Below are positions 10,681 to 20,278 of a stretch of 49,069 nucleotides of DNA, piece after piece. Positions within the stretch are counted from its first letter, which is position 1. Each line of letters begins with the position of its first letter. The notes beneath the pieces are model-generated. The model had not been told where the DNA came from. It saw nothing but the letters and a program-made list of their open reading frames with translations, and made no database searches. This DNA comes from Myxococcales bacterium (lineage in GTDB: Bacteria; Myxococcota_A; Polyangia; Haliangiales; Haliangiaceae): positions 1 to 49,069 of the forward strand of contig JAEUJX010000126.1 in NCBI GenBank assembly GCA_016794545.1, given 5' to 3'. Both the position numbers and the translations under genes were made by a program.

Positions 10681-11777
10681 ATGTCCGAGTCGTCGTCGCC
10701 ATTGAAGAAGGTATTCGGGTTCCTGAAAGGAACCGAAGGAGAGACCTCGCGATTGTGGATCGCGGCCGCGCTCATCGTGATCGTCATGGTGCTGTTCCGG
10801 TCGTTCACATCGCTCGAAGCCGGTCAGGTCGCGGTGCGGATCAACAACATCACCGGCTCGACCGAGGTGATCACCCAGCCCGGGGTGATCCTCAGGCTGC
10901 CGTTCGGCATCCACAACGTCTACCTGCTCGACGTCAGTCCGCAGACGTTCCACCTGCGCGGCCCGGAGAACAAGGGGCCGCTCGAGGGCACGGAGCTGAC
11001 GGTGCGCGCCGCCGACGGATCGAGCTTCGCGTTCAACGACACGACGCTGCTGTTCCGCGCGATCCCGAGCAAGGCCGACGACACGCTGCGCGACAGCGGG
11101 CTCGGTCACGCGTACTACGAGTGGATGCTGCCGTACGCGCGCTCGATCCTGCGCGACGAGTTCGGCCGCGAGTCGACGATCAGCGTGTCGAACCCGACGA
11201 GCTTCGCGGCCGCCGAGCAGCGCGCGAAGTCGCGGCTCAACAAGCTTCTCGGCGAATACGGTATCGAGGTCACGAGCATCGTGACGCCACGGCCCCGGTT
11301 CTCGCCGGAGTACGAGAACCTGATCGAGGCGCGCAACCAGACCGAGAACCAGCTCGCGGTGATCGACTCCGAGCTCGCGCGCGCGAAGACCGAGCGCGAC
11401 CGCAAGCTCGCCGAGGTCGAGCGCGATCAGAACAAGGTGATCCAGACCAAGCGCGCCGAGCACGAGGCGCAGCTCGCGACGGCGGTGACGCAGCAGGTGC
11501 AGACCCACCGAGAGGTCGACACCTACAAGATCGAGAAGACCGCGGCCGGTCAGGCGGCGCGCTCCGCGGCGAAGAGCAGCTCCGAGCAGCTGAAGGGCCA
11601 GCTCGAGGCCGAGTACCAGTCGCGCAAGGCCGAGATCGACGCATTCCGGAACCAGCCCGTCGAGCGCGTGATGGAACGCCTCGGCGAGCGGCTGAAGGGC
11701 GTGACGATCGACATCCAGCCGTACCGCAACGACGGCAACCCGCAGCGCGTGCAGCTCGAGAACGTGGGAGGTGCGCG

Positions 11778-11781
<4 letters not shown>
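10681..11781 (+). CDS. SPFH/band-7 membrane protein, HflK-like
   Basis: 366 residues from ATG 10681, preceded by a G-rich Shine-Dalgarno-like stretch. One transmembrane helix ([14 protein letters not shown] at about 26-39) is followed by an SPFH domain ([37 protein letters not shown]). A long Glu/Lys/Arg/Ala-rich coiled coil runs from about 220 to 330, and the tail ends [20 protein letters not shown]. Such proteins assemble into large membrane rings or cages; in enterobacteria the HflK/HflC pair surrounds the FtsH protease. The stop overlaps the next gene's start (ATGA), as expected for partners of one complex. No ftsH gene is in the window, and the upstream SpoIIE-like receptor is an unusual neighbour. 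Confidence 0.85.
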
Positions 11782-12975
<1,194 letters not shown>

Positions 12976-12992
<17 letters not shown>

Positions 12993-13548
12993 CGACCAGG
13001 CGCGCGAACACGGGCGCCACGCCGCCGCACAGCGCGGACACCATGCCGGCCTCGTGGCCCTGGTAGGTGCCGGGCCGGCGCAGCGCGAGCACGGCACGCG
13101 CGGGCGCCGCTCCGATCGGCACGACGAGCGCGTTGCCGATCACCGTGGTCTTGCCGCCGCCCGCGACGTCGGCGACGAGGTCGATCACCGCCGGGTTCTC
13201 GATCTCCCCGCCGGCGCTCCACGCGCGGCGGCGCGCCCAGTCGATCGCCACGCACATCGCCTCGGTCGAGCGGGTGAGACGCGCGGACTCGTGCTCGAGC
13301 CGGCGCGCCGCGTCGGCGAACGTGACCTCGGCTGCGACAGCGCGCGACACGTTCGAGAGCTCGTGCATCGAGGGCAGCGGCGGGAGCGGCGTGGCCATCA
13401 CACCGGCGCGCGCGCGCGGCAGGGGCGGCGGCAGGGGTCGAGGCGGCGGAGGCATCGCCCACACGAGCTCGACCGACGTCACGGCGGTCGGCCGCGATCG
13501 CTTGACGGGGCTGGGCGACGGCGCGCGCACGCGCCGAGGAGCTGCCAT
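12976..13548 (-). CDS. GAF-like sensory domain protein with Pro-rich N-terminus
   Basis: 190 residues from ATG 13548. The first 65 residues are basic and Pro-rich (AMPPPPRPLPPPLPRARAG) and probably disordered. The rest resembles a single GAF domain: EAMCVAIDWARRRAWS, VAGGGKTTVIGNALVVPIG, RAVLALRRPGTYQGHEAGMV. GGGKTT is not a proper Walker A (no GxxxxGK[ST] spacing), so I do not call an ATPase. No output domain is attached; it may bind a small ligand and act through a partner. Convergent with, and overlapping, the second SPFH gene by 17 bases. The start is supported by the change from compositionally random sequence to a patterned domain; other starts upstream would overlap the divergent promoter region. 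Confidence 0.65.
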
Positions 13549-13732
13549 CGCCGTGCCATCGCGGTTCGGCCCACGATCCCGGGTTTCGCGCGCGAGTCGT
13601 GCAACACGTTGCGCGCTCCGGCTCCGTAACTGCTCGACTCTGCTCCACCGCGTGGGCAGCGTCTCGGTCAAACAGGGGGTGTGAGCCCCATGCGGCTTGC
13701 GCCGCGGCCCCATCCCCGGAAAGCTGTGCCCG

Positions 13733-15235
13733 ATGTGGAAGTTGGTGATCGCCGTGCCCGTGCTCGTGCTCGGCGCCTGCGGCGACAACCTCGAGGGCAA
13801 CGACCCGCCCGACACGCCGATCCCCGCGGTGACTCCCGCGTGCGACGACCGTCCCGGCGACCTGCAAGCCTTCCTGGCGGCCGATGATTTCGGACCCGCC
13901 GTGGAGGGGACGCTCGCGGGCTGGGACCCGAGCGGCCGCTGGTTTCTGACGGGCACGCGCGTCGGCGGGGTGTCGAGCTACCACTTCGAGGTCCGCGGCG
14001 AGCAGCTGATCGTCGATCGCGACGAGGACAATCCCGGCACGGCGGACGAGACGGCGCTGTTCCAGCGCGGTGTGTACGCGACCTCGGAGGGCGAGCCGTT
14101 CGTGATCGCGAAGCGCGTCTCGAACCTGCGGGACGACGGGACCGCGCGCGCCGATCGCGCCGTGTGCAATGCCGAGGGCTGCACCGTCTGCCGGGCCGTG
14201 CTCGTGCGCGCCGAGCACAACGCGGGCGAGGGCGAAGGCGAGCGGCTGTCGCTCGCAGGCGAGCTGTTCGGCGCGGACTGGGACCGGCTCGCGTTCACCT
14301 TCAACGTGCGCGTCGCCGGCACGATCGCCTATCTGATCCGCCAGGACGGCCTGCACATCATCGAGACCGCCGACCCGGCGCGCCCGGTCGAGCTGAAGCA
14401 CTGGCGGCGCAACGGCCCGGGCTACTCGAACGACGTGAAGCTCGTGGAGGCCAACGGCAAGCGCTACGCGATCATCGCCGACATTCCGAGCGACGTCGTC
14501 GACGTCACCGTGCCCGCCGACGCGCACCTCGTCGCGCAGATCCCGGTCGAGGCTCACACGCTGTTCACCGAGACGCGCGGCGGTAAGCACTACGTCTACT
14601 TCGGCGCGTACGACGGCACCACGCCGGTGTTCGACGTGACGAATCCCGAGGCGCCGCAGCGCGTGGGCGCCTACGACGCACGCGCCTCGGTCGTCCACGA
14701 CCTGATGATCGACAACGGCATCGCGTACCTGAACGCGTGGGAGGAGGGCCTCCACGTCGTCGACTACACGAACCCGGCGCAGCCGGTGGTGATCGGCAAG
14801 TGGAAGCAGACCCCGACGAAGACCAGCCACTCGAGCTGGGCGATGCACCTCGGCGGCCGCACGATCGCGCTGCACGGCGAGGAGACCTACGGCGCACACC
14901 TCGACGTCGTCGACGTCGACCGGGCCTCGCCGACGTTCCTCACGTCGATCGGCAGCTTCAAGACACGCGACTGGGTGTCGATCCACAACGTGATGGCCTC
15001 GGGCACGCGCGCGTACATCGCGTACTACCAGGACGGCATCCGCGTGCTCGACATGGCCGACCCGGCGCAGCCGAAGCAGCTCGGCTACTTCAACACGTGG
15101 GACCCGCAGGGGCCGCTCACCTCGAGCCGGTTCTTCGAGGGTGCGGTGGGCATCGACGTCGACCCGGCGCGCAAGCTGGTGTTCGTCGCGGACTCGCCCC
15201 GCGGCCTCGTGATCCTGCGTGACGCGACGTTCTAA
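13733..15235 (+). CDS. LVIVD-repeat beta-propeller lipoprotein
   Basis: 500 residues from ATG 13733. The start MWKLVIAVPVLVLGACG is a lipoprotein signal with Cys15 as the lipid site. The body contains repeats of the LVIVD type: GTIAYLIRQDGLHIIETADPARPV, GIAYLNAWEEGLHVVDYTNPAQPV, GTRAYIAYYQDGIRVLDMADPAQP, with related units in HYVYFGAYDGTTPVFDVTNPEAP and KLVFVADSPRGLVIL (each is quoted here in parts of the unit only). The family folds as a surface beta-propeller and is common in large secreted proteins of Myxococcota and other phyla; its biochemical role is undefined. Two Cys near VCNAEGCTVC may form a disulfide. Its stop overlaps by three bases the convergent double-receiver gene. Confidence 0.85.
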   Translation: MWKLVIAVPVLVLGACGDNLEGNDPPDTPIPAVTPACDDRPGDLQAFLAADDFGPAVEGTLAGWDPSGRWFLTGTRVGGVSSYHFEVRGEQLIVDRDEDNPGTADETALFQRGVYATSEGEPFVIAKRVSNLRDDGTARADRAVCNAEGCTVCRAVLVRAEHNAGEGEGERLSLAGELFGADWDRLAFTFNVRVAGTIAYLIRQDGLHIIETADPARPVELKHWRRNGPGYSNDVKLVEANGKRYAIIADIPSDVVDVTVPADAHLVAQIPVEAHTLFTETRGGKHYVYFGAYDGTTPVFDVTNPEAPQRVGAYDARASVVHDLMIDNGIAYLNAWEEGLHVVDYTNPAQPVVIGKWKQTPTKTSHSSWAMHLGGRTIALHGEETYGAHLDVVDVDRASPTFLTSIGSFKTRDWVSIHNVMASGTRAYIAYYQDGIRVLDMADPAQPKQLGYFNTWDPQGPLTSSRFFEGAVGIDVDPARKLVFVADSPRGLVILRDATF

Positions 15236-16020
15236 GAGGGCTGCTTCTCGACGAAGCTGACCAAGTCGCTGTCCGCGGCGTCGATCAGCGTGTCGTCGGA
15301 GCCGGCACCCTCGCCCCGATCGCGCGCGAACACGAGGATCGGGATGCTGTCGAGCTCCTTCGCGGACCGCAGGTCGCGCACGACGTCGTTGACGCCATCG
15401 GAGCGGAGGTCGAGCAGGATCGCCCGCGGCCGCAGCGCGCGCGCGAGCCGCGAGATCTGGACGAGCGCGCGGGTCATCGAGACGACGGTGTAGCCGCGCT
15501 CGGACAGCAGCATGTCGAGCTGCTGGAGCCGGCTGCGATCGTGCTCCACGATCAACACCACGCCGCGCTCGGGCTCCTGTGCCGGCTGCTTCGGCACCGA
15601 GATCACCGGCAGCGGCTGCGTGCTCGACTTCTCGGACTCGCGCGCACGGTAGACCGCGAGCGCGACCTTGTTGAGCAGCTCGTCGACGTTGAACGGCTTC
15701 TCGACCACCTCGCTCGCGCCGACCGTCTGGAGGTTCACGTTGAGCCCGTGCACCGCGGTCATGATCAGCACCGGCACGTTCGAGTACATCGGGTTCTCGC
15801 GAAGTGCCGCGAGGAACTGCCGGCCGTTCATGCCCGGCATCATGAGATCGAGCAGGATCGCGTCGGGGCGCGCGGCGCGGACGCGGTCGAGCGCGGTCTC
15901 GCCATCGACCGCGAGATCGACGACGTACCCTTCGTCGGCGAGCACCTGTCCCAGGGTCTCCCGCACCATCGGCTCGTCGTCGACGACGAGCACCCGCCCC
16001 TCCTTCACTTGTGGAGACAT
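15232..16020 (-). CDS. Double receiver-domain response regulator
   Basis: 262 residues from ATG 16020 (MSPQVKEGRVLVVDDEP); upstream in-frame sequence is the divergent promoter region. Receiver 1 (about 9-125) has all active-site residues: the DD pair in VVDDEP, the phospho-acceptor Asp in ILLDLMMPGMNG, Thr in LIMTAV and Lys in VEKPFN. A Pro/Gln-rich linker joins it to receiver 2 (about 150-260), which is partly degenerate: VEHD in the acidic pocket and ILLDLRSDG keep the acceptor, but the Thr/Ser position reads VFARD and the KP motif reads EKQP. There is no DNA-binding or enzymatic output domain, so it would act by protein contact in a phosphorelay. No histidine kinase is adjacent. Divergent from the PP2C operon, 53 bases away. 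Confidence 0.88.
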   Translation of the reverse strand: MSPQVKEGRVLVVDDEPMVRETLGQVLADEGYVVDLAVDGETALDRVRAARPDAILLDLMMPGMNGRQFLAALRENPMYSNVPVLIMTAVHGLNVNLQTVGASEVVEKPFNVDELLNKVALAVYRARESEKSSTQPLPVISVPKQPAQEPERGVVLIVEHDRSRLQQLDMLLSERGYTVVSMTRALVQISRLARALRPRAILLDLRSDGVNDVVRDLRSAKELDSIPILVFARDRGEGAGSDDTLIDAADSDLVSFVEKQPS

Positions 16021-16073
16021 TCGGTTCGTGCCGAGCGTACCACCCGCGTGGAGCGGGGTGTACCATCGCAGCG

Positions 16074-16547
16074 ATGGCGTCGACGTCACCGCCGCTGGCC
16101 GCTGGCTACGAGGCGATACGTCCCAAGATCCTGCAACGGCTCCTCGAGCTGCGAGCCACGCTCGATCCGTCGCTGGGCCGGCTCGACGACGCCACCGCGC
16201 GCGCTCAGATCGGGGCGGTGCTCGACCACATCGGCAACTTCATCGCGACCGGCGACCTCGGTCTGCACCGCGCGTTCCTCCACACGTTCCTCGCGATGCG
16301 CGCCGCGGAGGCCCAGAGCCCGGCGTCGGTGCTCGGGATGCTCGTGGCGATCGGCGACACCGCCGCGCAGGTCGCGCAGGACGAGAGCGGCGGGACGCCC
16401 GTCGGCTCGGAGCTCACGCTGCTCCTCACGCGGGTGACCGCGAGCACCGCGCGCGCGGTCAACGATCTGATCGCCGACGAGCTCGCGCGCCGGATGGGCC
16501 AGTGGAACGAGCTCGCGAAGAAGGAGCGGGAGGGCAAGCGGCGGTGA
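16074..16547 (+). CDS. Small helical protein, first gene of the PP2C operon
   Basis: 157 residues, apparently all-helical with no signal peptide or membrane segment. The sequence opens PPLAAGYEAIRPKILQRLLELRATLDPSLG and continues with amphipathic helices (IGAVLDHIGNFIATGDL, LHRAFLHTFLAMRAAEA, LGMLVAIGDTAAQVAQDE, ARAVNDLIADELARRMG), each quoted separately. The size and layout recall the globin-like N-terminal domains of RsbR/RsbRD stressosome proteins, but I cannot confirm homology. It is translationally coupled to the phosphatase (GTGA overlap at 16544-16547), which makes a regulator or substrate role for it plausible. I do not recognise the family. Confidence 0.7.
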   Translation: MASTSPPLAAGYEAIRPKILQRLLELRATLDPSLGRLDDATARAQIGAVLDHIGNFIATGDLGLHRAFLHTFLAMRAAEAQSPASVLGMLVAIGDTAAQVAQDESGGTPVGSELTLLLTRVTASTARAVNDLIADELARRMGQWNELAKKEREGKRR

Positions 16548-18388
16548 AGACGCCCGTGCCCGCACCGCCGGTGAAGGTCGCCGGCGACACCAACGTCGGC
16601 AAGGTCCGCACGACGAACGAGGACTCGATGATCGTCGACGTCCAGCGCGGCCTGTTCGTCGTGCTCGACGGCATGGGCGGCGCGAACGCCGGCGACGTGG
16701 CCTCGCAGATGGCCCGCGACGTGATCGCCGAGTTCGTGATGCACCGCCGGTCGACGATGCCGCCCCGCGCGCTGCTCGACGGGGCGATCCAGGCGGCGAC
16801 GCAGGCCGTGTTCAACGCCGCCCAGGCGCAGCGCGAGCGCCACGGTATGGGCACCACGTGCGTCGCGTGCATGGTCCTCGATGCGACACACGTGCTGGTC
16901 GGTCATGTCGGCGACAGCCGCGCGTACTTGCTGCGCGGCGGCCGGCTCCAGACGCTGACGCGCGACCACACCATCGTCGAGGAGCTCGTCGATCGCGGCC
17001 TGCTCTCGCCCGACGAGGCCGACCGCCACCAGTACAAGAACGTGCTGTCGCGCAACATCGGCGCGCGGCCGGAGACGCGGGTCGACATGGTCGAGCTCGA
17101 GCTGAAGGCGGGCGATCGGCTGCTGCTGTGCTCCGACGGACTCTACGGCTACGCCTCGGCCGAGGCCATGCAGTACCTGCTCGGCTCCGGCGATGCCCCC
17201 GACCAGGTCGCGCGCGACCTGATCGAGCTCGCGCTGCGCGGCGGCGGCGGCGACAACGTCACGGCGATCGTGCTCGAGGCGTCGCAGCCCGCGCCGAGCG
17301 GCACCCAGCTCGTGCGCACCAACGGCGCCGTCGCGTGGTGGCAGCGCCGGCAGCGGTTCCTGCACGTCGCGAAGGAGCGCGGACTCCCGAAGAACGCGAT
17401 GGTGCGCGGCCTCGACGCGAACGAGGCCCTGGAGCTGGTCGCGCTGAACCTCTGCCAGGCGATCTTCCACGACCTCGAGAAGTCGACCGGCGTGAACGTG
17501 TGGACGTTCGCGCAGACGCTCGCGGGCGGCTGGTTCGAGCGCGGCGGCGACTGGTCCGCGCTGCGCGGGATGATGGACATCCTCGGCGAGGCGACGCGCG
17601 TCGTCGTCGACGAGATCCGCACGCTCGACGCGCAGCTCGGCTTCCTCCTCGATATCGCGGTCAGTCGCGCGCTGGTCGTGGCGGAGCTCGCCCTCGGTGG
17701 GCTGCTCGCCGAACGGCTGCGCCAGGTCGACACGGAGCTGATCCAGCTGCACACCGCCGCCCAGGAGACGATCGACGTGGAGTCGCTGGACGAGACCGGC
17801 GATCGGTTCATCGATCGCCCGACGATCCCGTTCTTGCGCGCGGAGCGCGTGATCACCGCCGTCGGCGTCCCCGACGAGGTCGCCGGCGCGATCGAGAAGA
17901 CGCTGACGATCGCGCGAGCCCGCACGTCGCCGCGCGCCGAGCTGGTCAAGCAGGTGCTGACGTCGCTCGAGGCGATCGCGACCGACGGCGGCAGCAACTT
18001 CGCGACCGCGGTGCTGGCCGCGCGCGACCTGTACGGCGTCCGCACCGTCGACGACGCCGGCATCATGCCGCTGTTCGACGCGCTCGATCAGGCGCGCATC
18101 CTCACGGCCGCGGCGGTGCACCAGATCCAGGTGCCGGAGCCCATCCGCGCGAAGGCCCTGCGCGCGATCAGCACCGCCCACCAGCGCCTCGTCGGCGCCG
18201 CGACCGGGCTCGTGCTCGAGGCCGCGGCGCCGTACACCGATCGGCTGCGCGAGGCGCAGCAGGTCACGAGCGACCTGCGCGACAGGGTCGCCGCGGCGGA
18301 GAAGCGGCGGGCCGAGCTCGAGCGCCGGTTCGCGACCAACGTGGACGTCAGCCAGCCGTGGGGATCCCGCGGCAACACGGAGTGGTGA
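16544..18388 (+). CDS. PP2C-type Ser/Thr phosphatase with long helical C-terminal domain
   Basis: 614 residues from GTG 16544. Residues about 8-250 form a complete PP2C domain: KVRTTNEDSM, VVLDGMGGANAGDVAS, GMGTTCVACMV, VGHVGDSRAYLLR, LTRDHTIVEELV, LLLCSDGLYGY and GGGDNVTAIVLE. All metal-binding Asp residues (NED, LDG, SDG, GDN) are intact, so it should dephosphorylate phospho-Ser/Thr proteins with Mn or Mg. Single-domain bacterial PP2Cs end near residue 250. The remaining 360 residues are predicted helical, with no recognisable domain, no membrane segment, and a charged coiled-coil-like end (LRDRVAAAEKRRAELERRF). That region probably holds a sensor or scaffold. It is flanked by two small helical proteins in the same operon; the next gene starts two bases after its stop. 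No Ser/Thr kinase is in the window. Confidence 0.9.
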   Translation: MKTPVPAPPVKVAGDTNVGKVRTTNEDSMIVDVQRGLFVVLDGMGGANAGDVASQMARDVIAEFVMHRRSTMPPRALLDGAIQAATQAVFNAAQAQRERHGMGTTCVACMVLDATHVLVGHVGDSRAYLLRGGRLQTLTRDHTIVEELVDRGLLSPDEADRHQYKNVLSRNIGARPETRVDMVELELKAGDRLLLCSDGLYGYASAEAMQYLLGSGDAPDQVARDLIELALRGGGGDNVTAIVLEASQPAPSGTQLVRTNGAVAWWQRRQRFLHVAKERGLPKNAMVRGLDANEALELVALNLCQAIFHDLEKSTGVNVWTFAQTLAGGWFERGGDWSALRGMMDILGEATRVVVDEIRTLDAQLGFLLDIAVSRALVVAELALGGLLAERLRQVDTELIQLHTAAQETIDVESLDETGDRFIDRPTIPFLRAERVITAVGVPDEVAGAIEKTLTIARARTSPRAELVKQVLTSLEAIATDGGSNFATAVLAARDLYGVRTVDDAGIMPLFDALDQARILTAAAVHQIQVPEPIRAKALRAISTAHQRLVGAATGLVLEAAAPYTDRLREAQQVTSDLRDRVAAAEKRRAELERRFATNVDVSQPWGSRGNTEW

Positions 18389-18389
18389 C

Positions 18390-18884
18390 ATGAGCGATCG
18401 CGACATGGCCGCCGCCGTCTCCGTCCTCCGCGACGAGGTGCTCGACACCGTCGAGCACGGCGACCGCGATCCGCCGGGCGCCGAGGTGTTCGACGCGCTC
18501 CTCCGCACGCTCTCGATCGGTGGCGAGTCGGTCCCCGGCCTCGATCTGACGCTGCACGACTCGGTCGCGCGCCGGCTCGCCTGGGGCGACAGCGAGGAGG
18601 CGGTGCTCCAGGACGCCGAGCTGGTGTTCGACCGCCTGCTCGTCGCGGTCGATCGCGCGTTCCGCGATCCCGCGGACCAGATGGTCGTGATCGAGGCGGC
18701 CACGCAGGTCGCCGTGACCGTCGCCCGCGTGGTCTCGCTCGCCGCGGTCTCGCGCGCCACGCGCGACCGGGCCGATCGGCTGCGCGAGGAGATGTCGCAG
18801 CGGCAGCTGAAGGAAGTGCTCGAGAAGCAGAAGGCGAACATCGCCCGCCTCGAGGACGACCTGCGCTCGGGCTTCCGCGACTAG
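18390..18884 (+). CDS. Small helical protein, third gene of the PP2C operon
   Basis: 164 residues, all-helical by composition, without signal peptide or membrane segment. The C-terminal 45 residues are a charged coiled coil (RADRLREEMSQRQLKEVLEK, then QKANIARLEDDLRSGF). The N-terminal two thirds contain amphipathic helices such as VFDALLRTLSIGG and VLQDAELVFDRLLVAVDRAF. The coiled-coil end resembles in style the end of the phosphatase upstream, so the two could form a mixed coil. It lies one base after the phosphatase stop and overlaps by four bases the convergent diguanylate cyclase gene. No family recognised. Confidence 0.7.
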   Translation: MSDRDMAAAVSVLRDEVLDTVEHGDRDPPGAEVFDALLRTLSIGGESVPGLDLTLHDSVARRLAWGDSEEAVLQDAELVFDRLLVAVDRAFRDPADQMVVIEAATQVAVTVARVVSLAAVSRATRDRADRLREEMSQRQLKEVLEKQKANIARLEDDLRSGFRD

Positions 18885-20278
18885 CGGCCGACCGTGCGAT
18901 CGCGGCCGAGGCGCTTGGCCTCGTAGAGGCGCACGTCCGCCCGCGCCAGGAGCTCGGTCGCGTCGGCGCCGTCCATCCCGAGCTCGGCGACGCCGACCGA
19001 GAACGTGTAGCGCGGCAGCTCCCCGTATTCGCGCGTGCGGAACCCGGTGCGGAGCTCCTCGAAGATCCGGAGCGCGGCGGCGGTGTTCGCGCCGCGCAGG
19101 ACGACGAGGAACTCCTCGCCGCCGTACCGGCCGACGTGGTCGCTCGCGCGGAACCGCGCCGACAGCTGCTGGCCGAAGTCGCGCAGCACCGCATCGCCGA
19201 CGAGGTGGCCGAGCTCGTCGTTGATCTTCTTGAAGTGGTCGAGGTCGACGAGGCCGACCGAGACCCGCTCGCCGACCACCAGCGCGCGCGCGATCGCGTC
19301 GTCGAGCAGCTCGAGCACGTGGCGCCGGTTGAACAGCCCCGTCAGCCCGTCGCGGATCGCGAGGTCGCGCATCTTCGCCTCGCTCGCGCGCAGCGCGGCC
19401 TCCGCGCGCCGCTGGGCGGTGATGTCGCGGAACGACCACACGCGTCCGACGACCTGCTTGCCCATCAGCTGCGGGCGACTCGACCGCTCGAACACGCGCC
19501 CGTCATCGAGCTCGAGGACGTCGATGGTCTCGCCGGCCTCGCCCGCGAACGCCTCGTTCGCCTGGCTGACCAGGCCCGACAGCGACGTCCGGGCCGCGAT
19601 GTAGCTGCGCACGCCCTCGAACGACCGCATCGACTTCGCGTCGAGCTTCCACATGTCGAGGAACCGCTGGTTGAACGCGAGCACGCGCGTATCGTCCGAC
19701 GCGAGGATCCCCTCCCCCGTCGACTCGAGCGTCGCCGCGAGCAGCGCCTCGCGCATCGCCCGGTTCTTGAGCTCGAGCGTCAGCGACGCGAGGCTCGCCA
19801 GGAACGCGGCGTCCTTGCGCTCGCCGAGGCCCCACACGCGCGGCCCACCGATGTGCTCGTGGCAGAGCACGCCCACCAGGCGCAAGCCCGTGCGGATCGG
19901 CGCGTCGAGCATCGAGCCGATGCCGAGCGGCGTCAGGTACGACGCGGAGAACTCGCTCGTGCGCGCGTCCGTGTGTGCGTCCTCCGCCGCGATCGTCTCC
20001 TCCTCGAGCATCGCCGCGAAGTACGCCGGAAAGTCGACCGCCTTCAGCACCACGCCCGACGAGTGCCGCTGCTCCCCCGCGTCGTACAGATCGACGCACG
20101 TCATCTCGCTCGCGTCCTCGGCGAGCAGCCACACGCTCGCCCGCGCGGTCTTCAGCGCCTTCGAGGCCGTCTCGGTGATCGCGCGGACCGCGCCCTCGGG
20201 ATCGCCCTCGTAGCGCTTCCAGATGCGCGCGAGCTCCGCGATCGCGTCGACGGACTGCATCTGCGTCGAGGCGGTCAT
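18881..20278 (-). CDS. GAF-PAS-GGDEF diguanylate cyclase
   Basis: 465 residues from ATG 20278. A GAF domain at about 25-175 (ARASVWLLAEDASEM, LVGVLCHEHIGGPRVW) is followed by a PAS domain at about 180-295 (LESTGEGILASDDTRVLAFN, FERSSRPQLMG, RVWSFRDITAQRRAE). A GGDEF domain at about 305-465 follows (RDGLTGLFNRRHVLELLDD, VGLVDLDHFKKINDELGH). The catalytic loop is GGEEF at 386-390, an active form. RASD at 377-380 is five residues upstream, the right spacing for the RxxD product-inhibition I-site. It should make c-di-GMP from two GTP under control of two cytoplasmic sensory domains. The start codon overlaps the stop of the OmpA/MotB-like gene upstream (ATGA at 20275-20278), implying translational coupling. 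The PilZ protein at 6705-7388 is a possible receptor for its product. Confidence 0.93.
   Translation of the reverse strand: MTASTQMQSVDAIAELARIWKRYEGDPEGAVRAITETASKALKTARASVWLLAEDASEMTCVDLYDAGEQRHSSGVVLKAVDFPAYFAAMLEEETIAAEDAHTDARTSEFSASYLTPLGIGSMLDAPIRTGLRLVGVLCHEHIGGPRVWGLGERKDAAFLASLASLTLELKNRAMREALLAATLESTGEGILASDDTRVLAFNQRFLDMWKLDAKSMRSFEGVRSYIAARTSLSGLVSQANEAFAGEAGETIDVLELDDGRVFERSSRPQLMGKQVVGRVWSFRDITAQRRAEAALRASEAKMRDLAIRDGLTGLFNRRHVLELLDDAIARALVVGERVSVGLVDLDHFKKINDELGHLVGDAVLRDFGQQLSARFRASDHVGRYGGEEFLVVLRGANTAAALRIFEELRTGFRTREYGELPRYTFSVGVAELGMDGADATELLARADVRLYEAKRLGRDRTVGR

Noticed and set aside
7872-10808. A 978-codon open frame on the minus strand opposite the PPC lipoprotein and SpoIIE-like genes.
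   Set aside because: Arg/Asp/Glu/His-rich noise without domain structure, spanning two real genes and their junction.
13200-13260. A possible Walker A motif (GGGKTT) in the GAF-like protein.
   Set aside because: The spacing GxxxxGK[ST] is not met and no Walker B follows; the surrounding residues fit a GAF strand.
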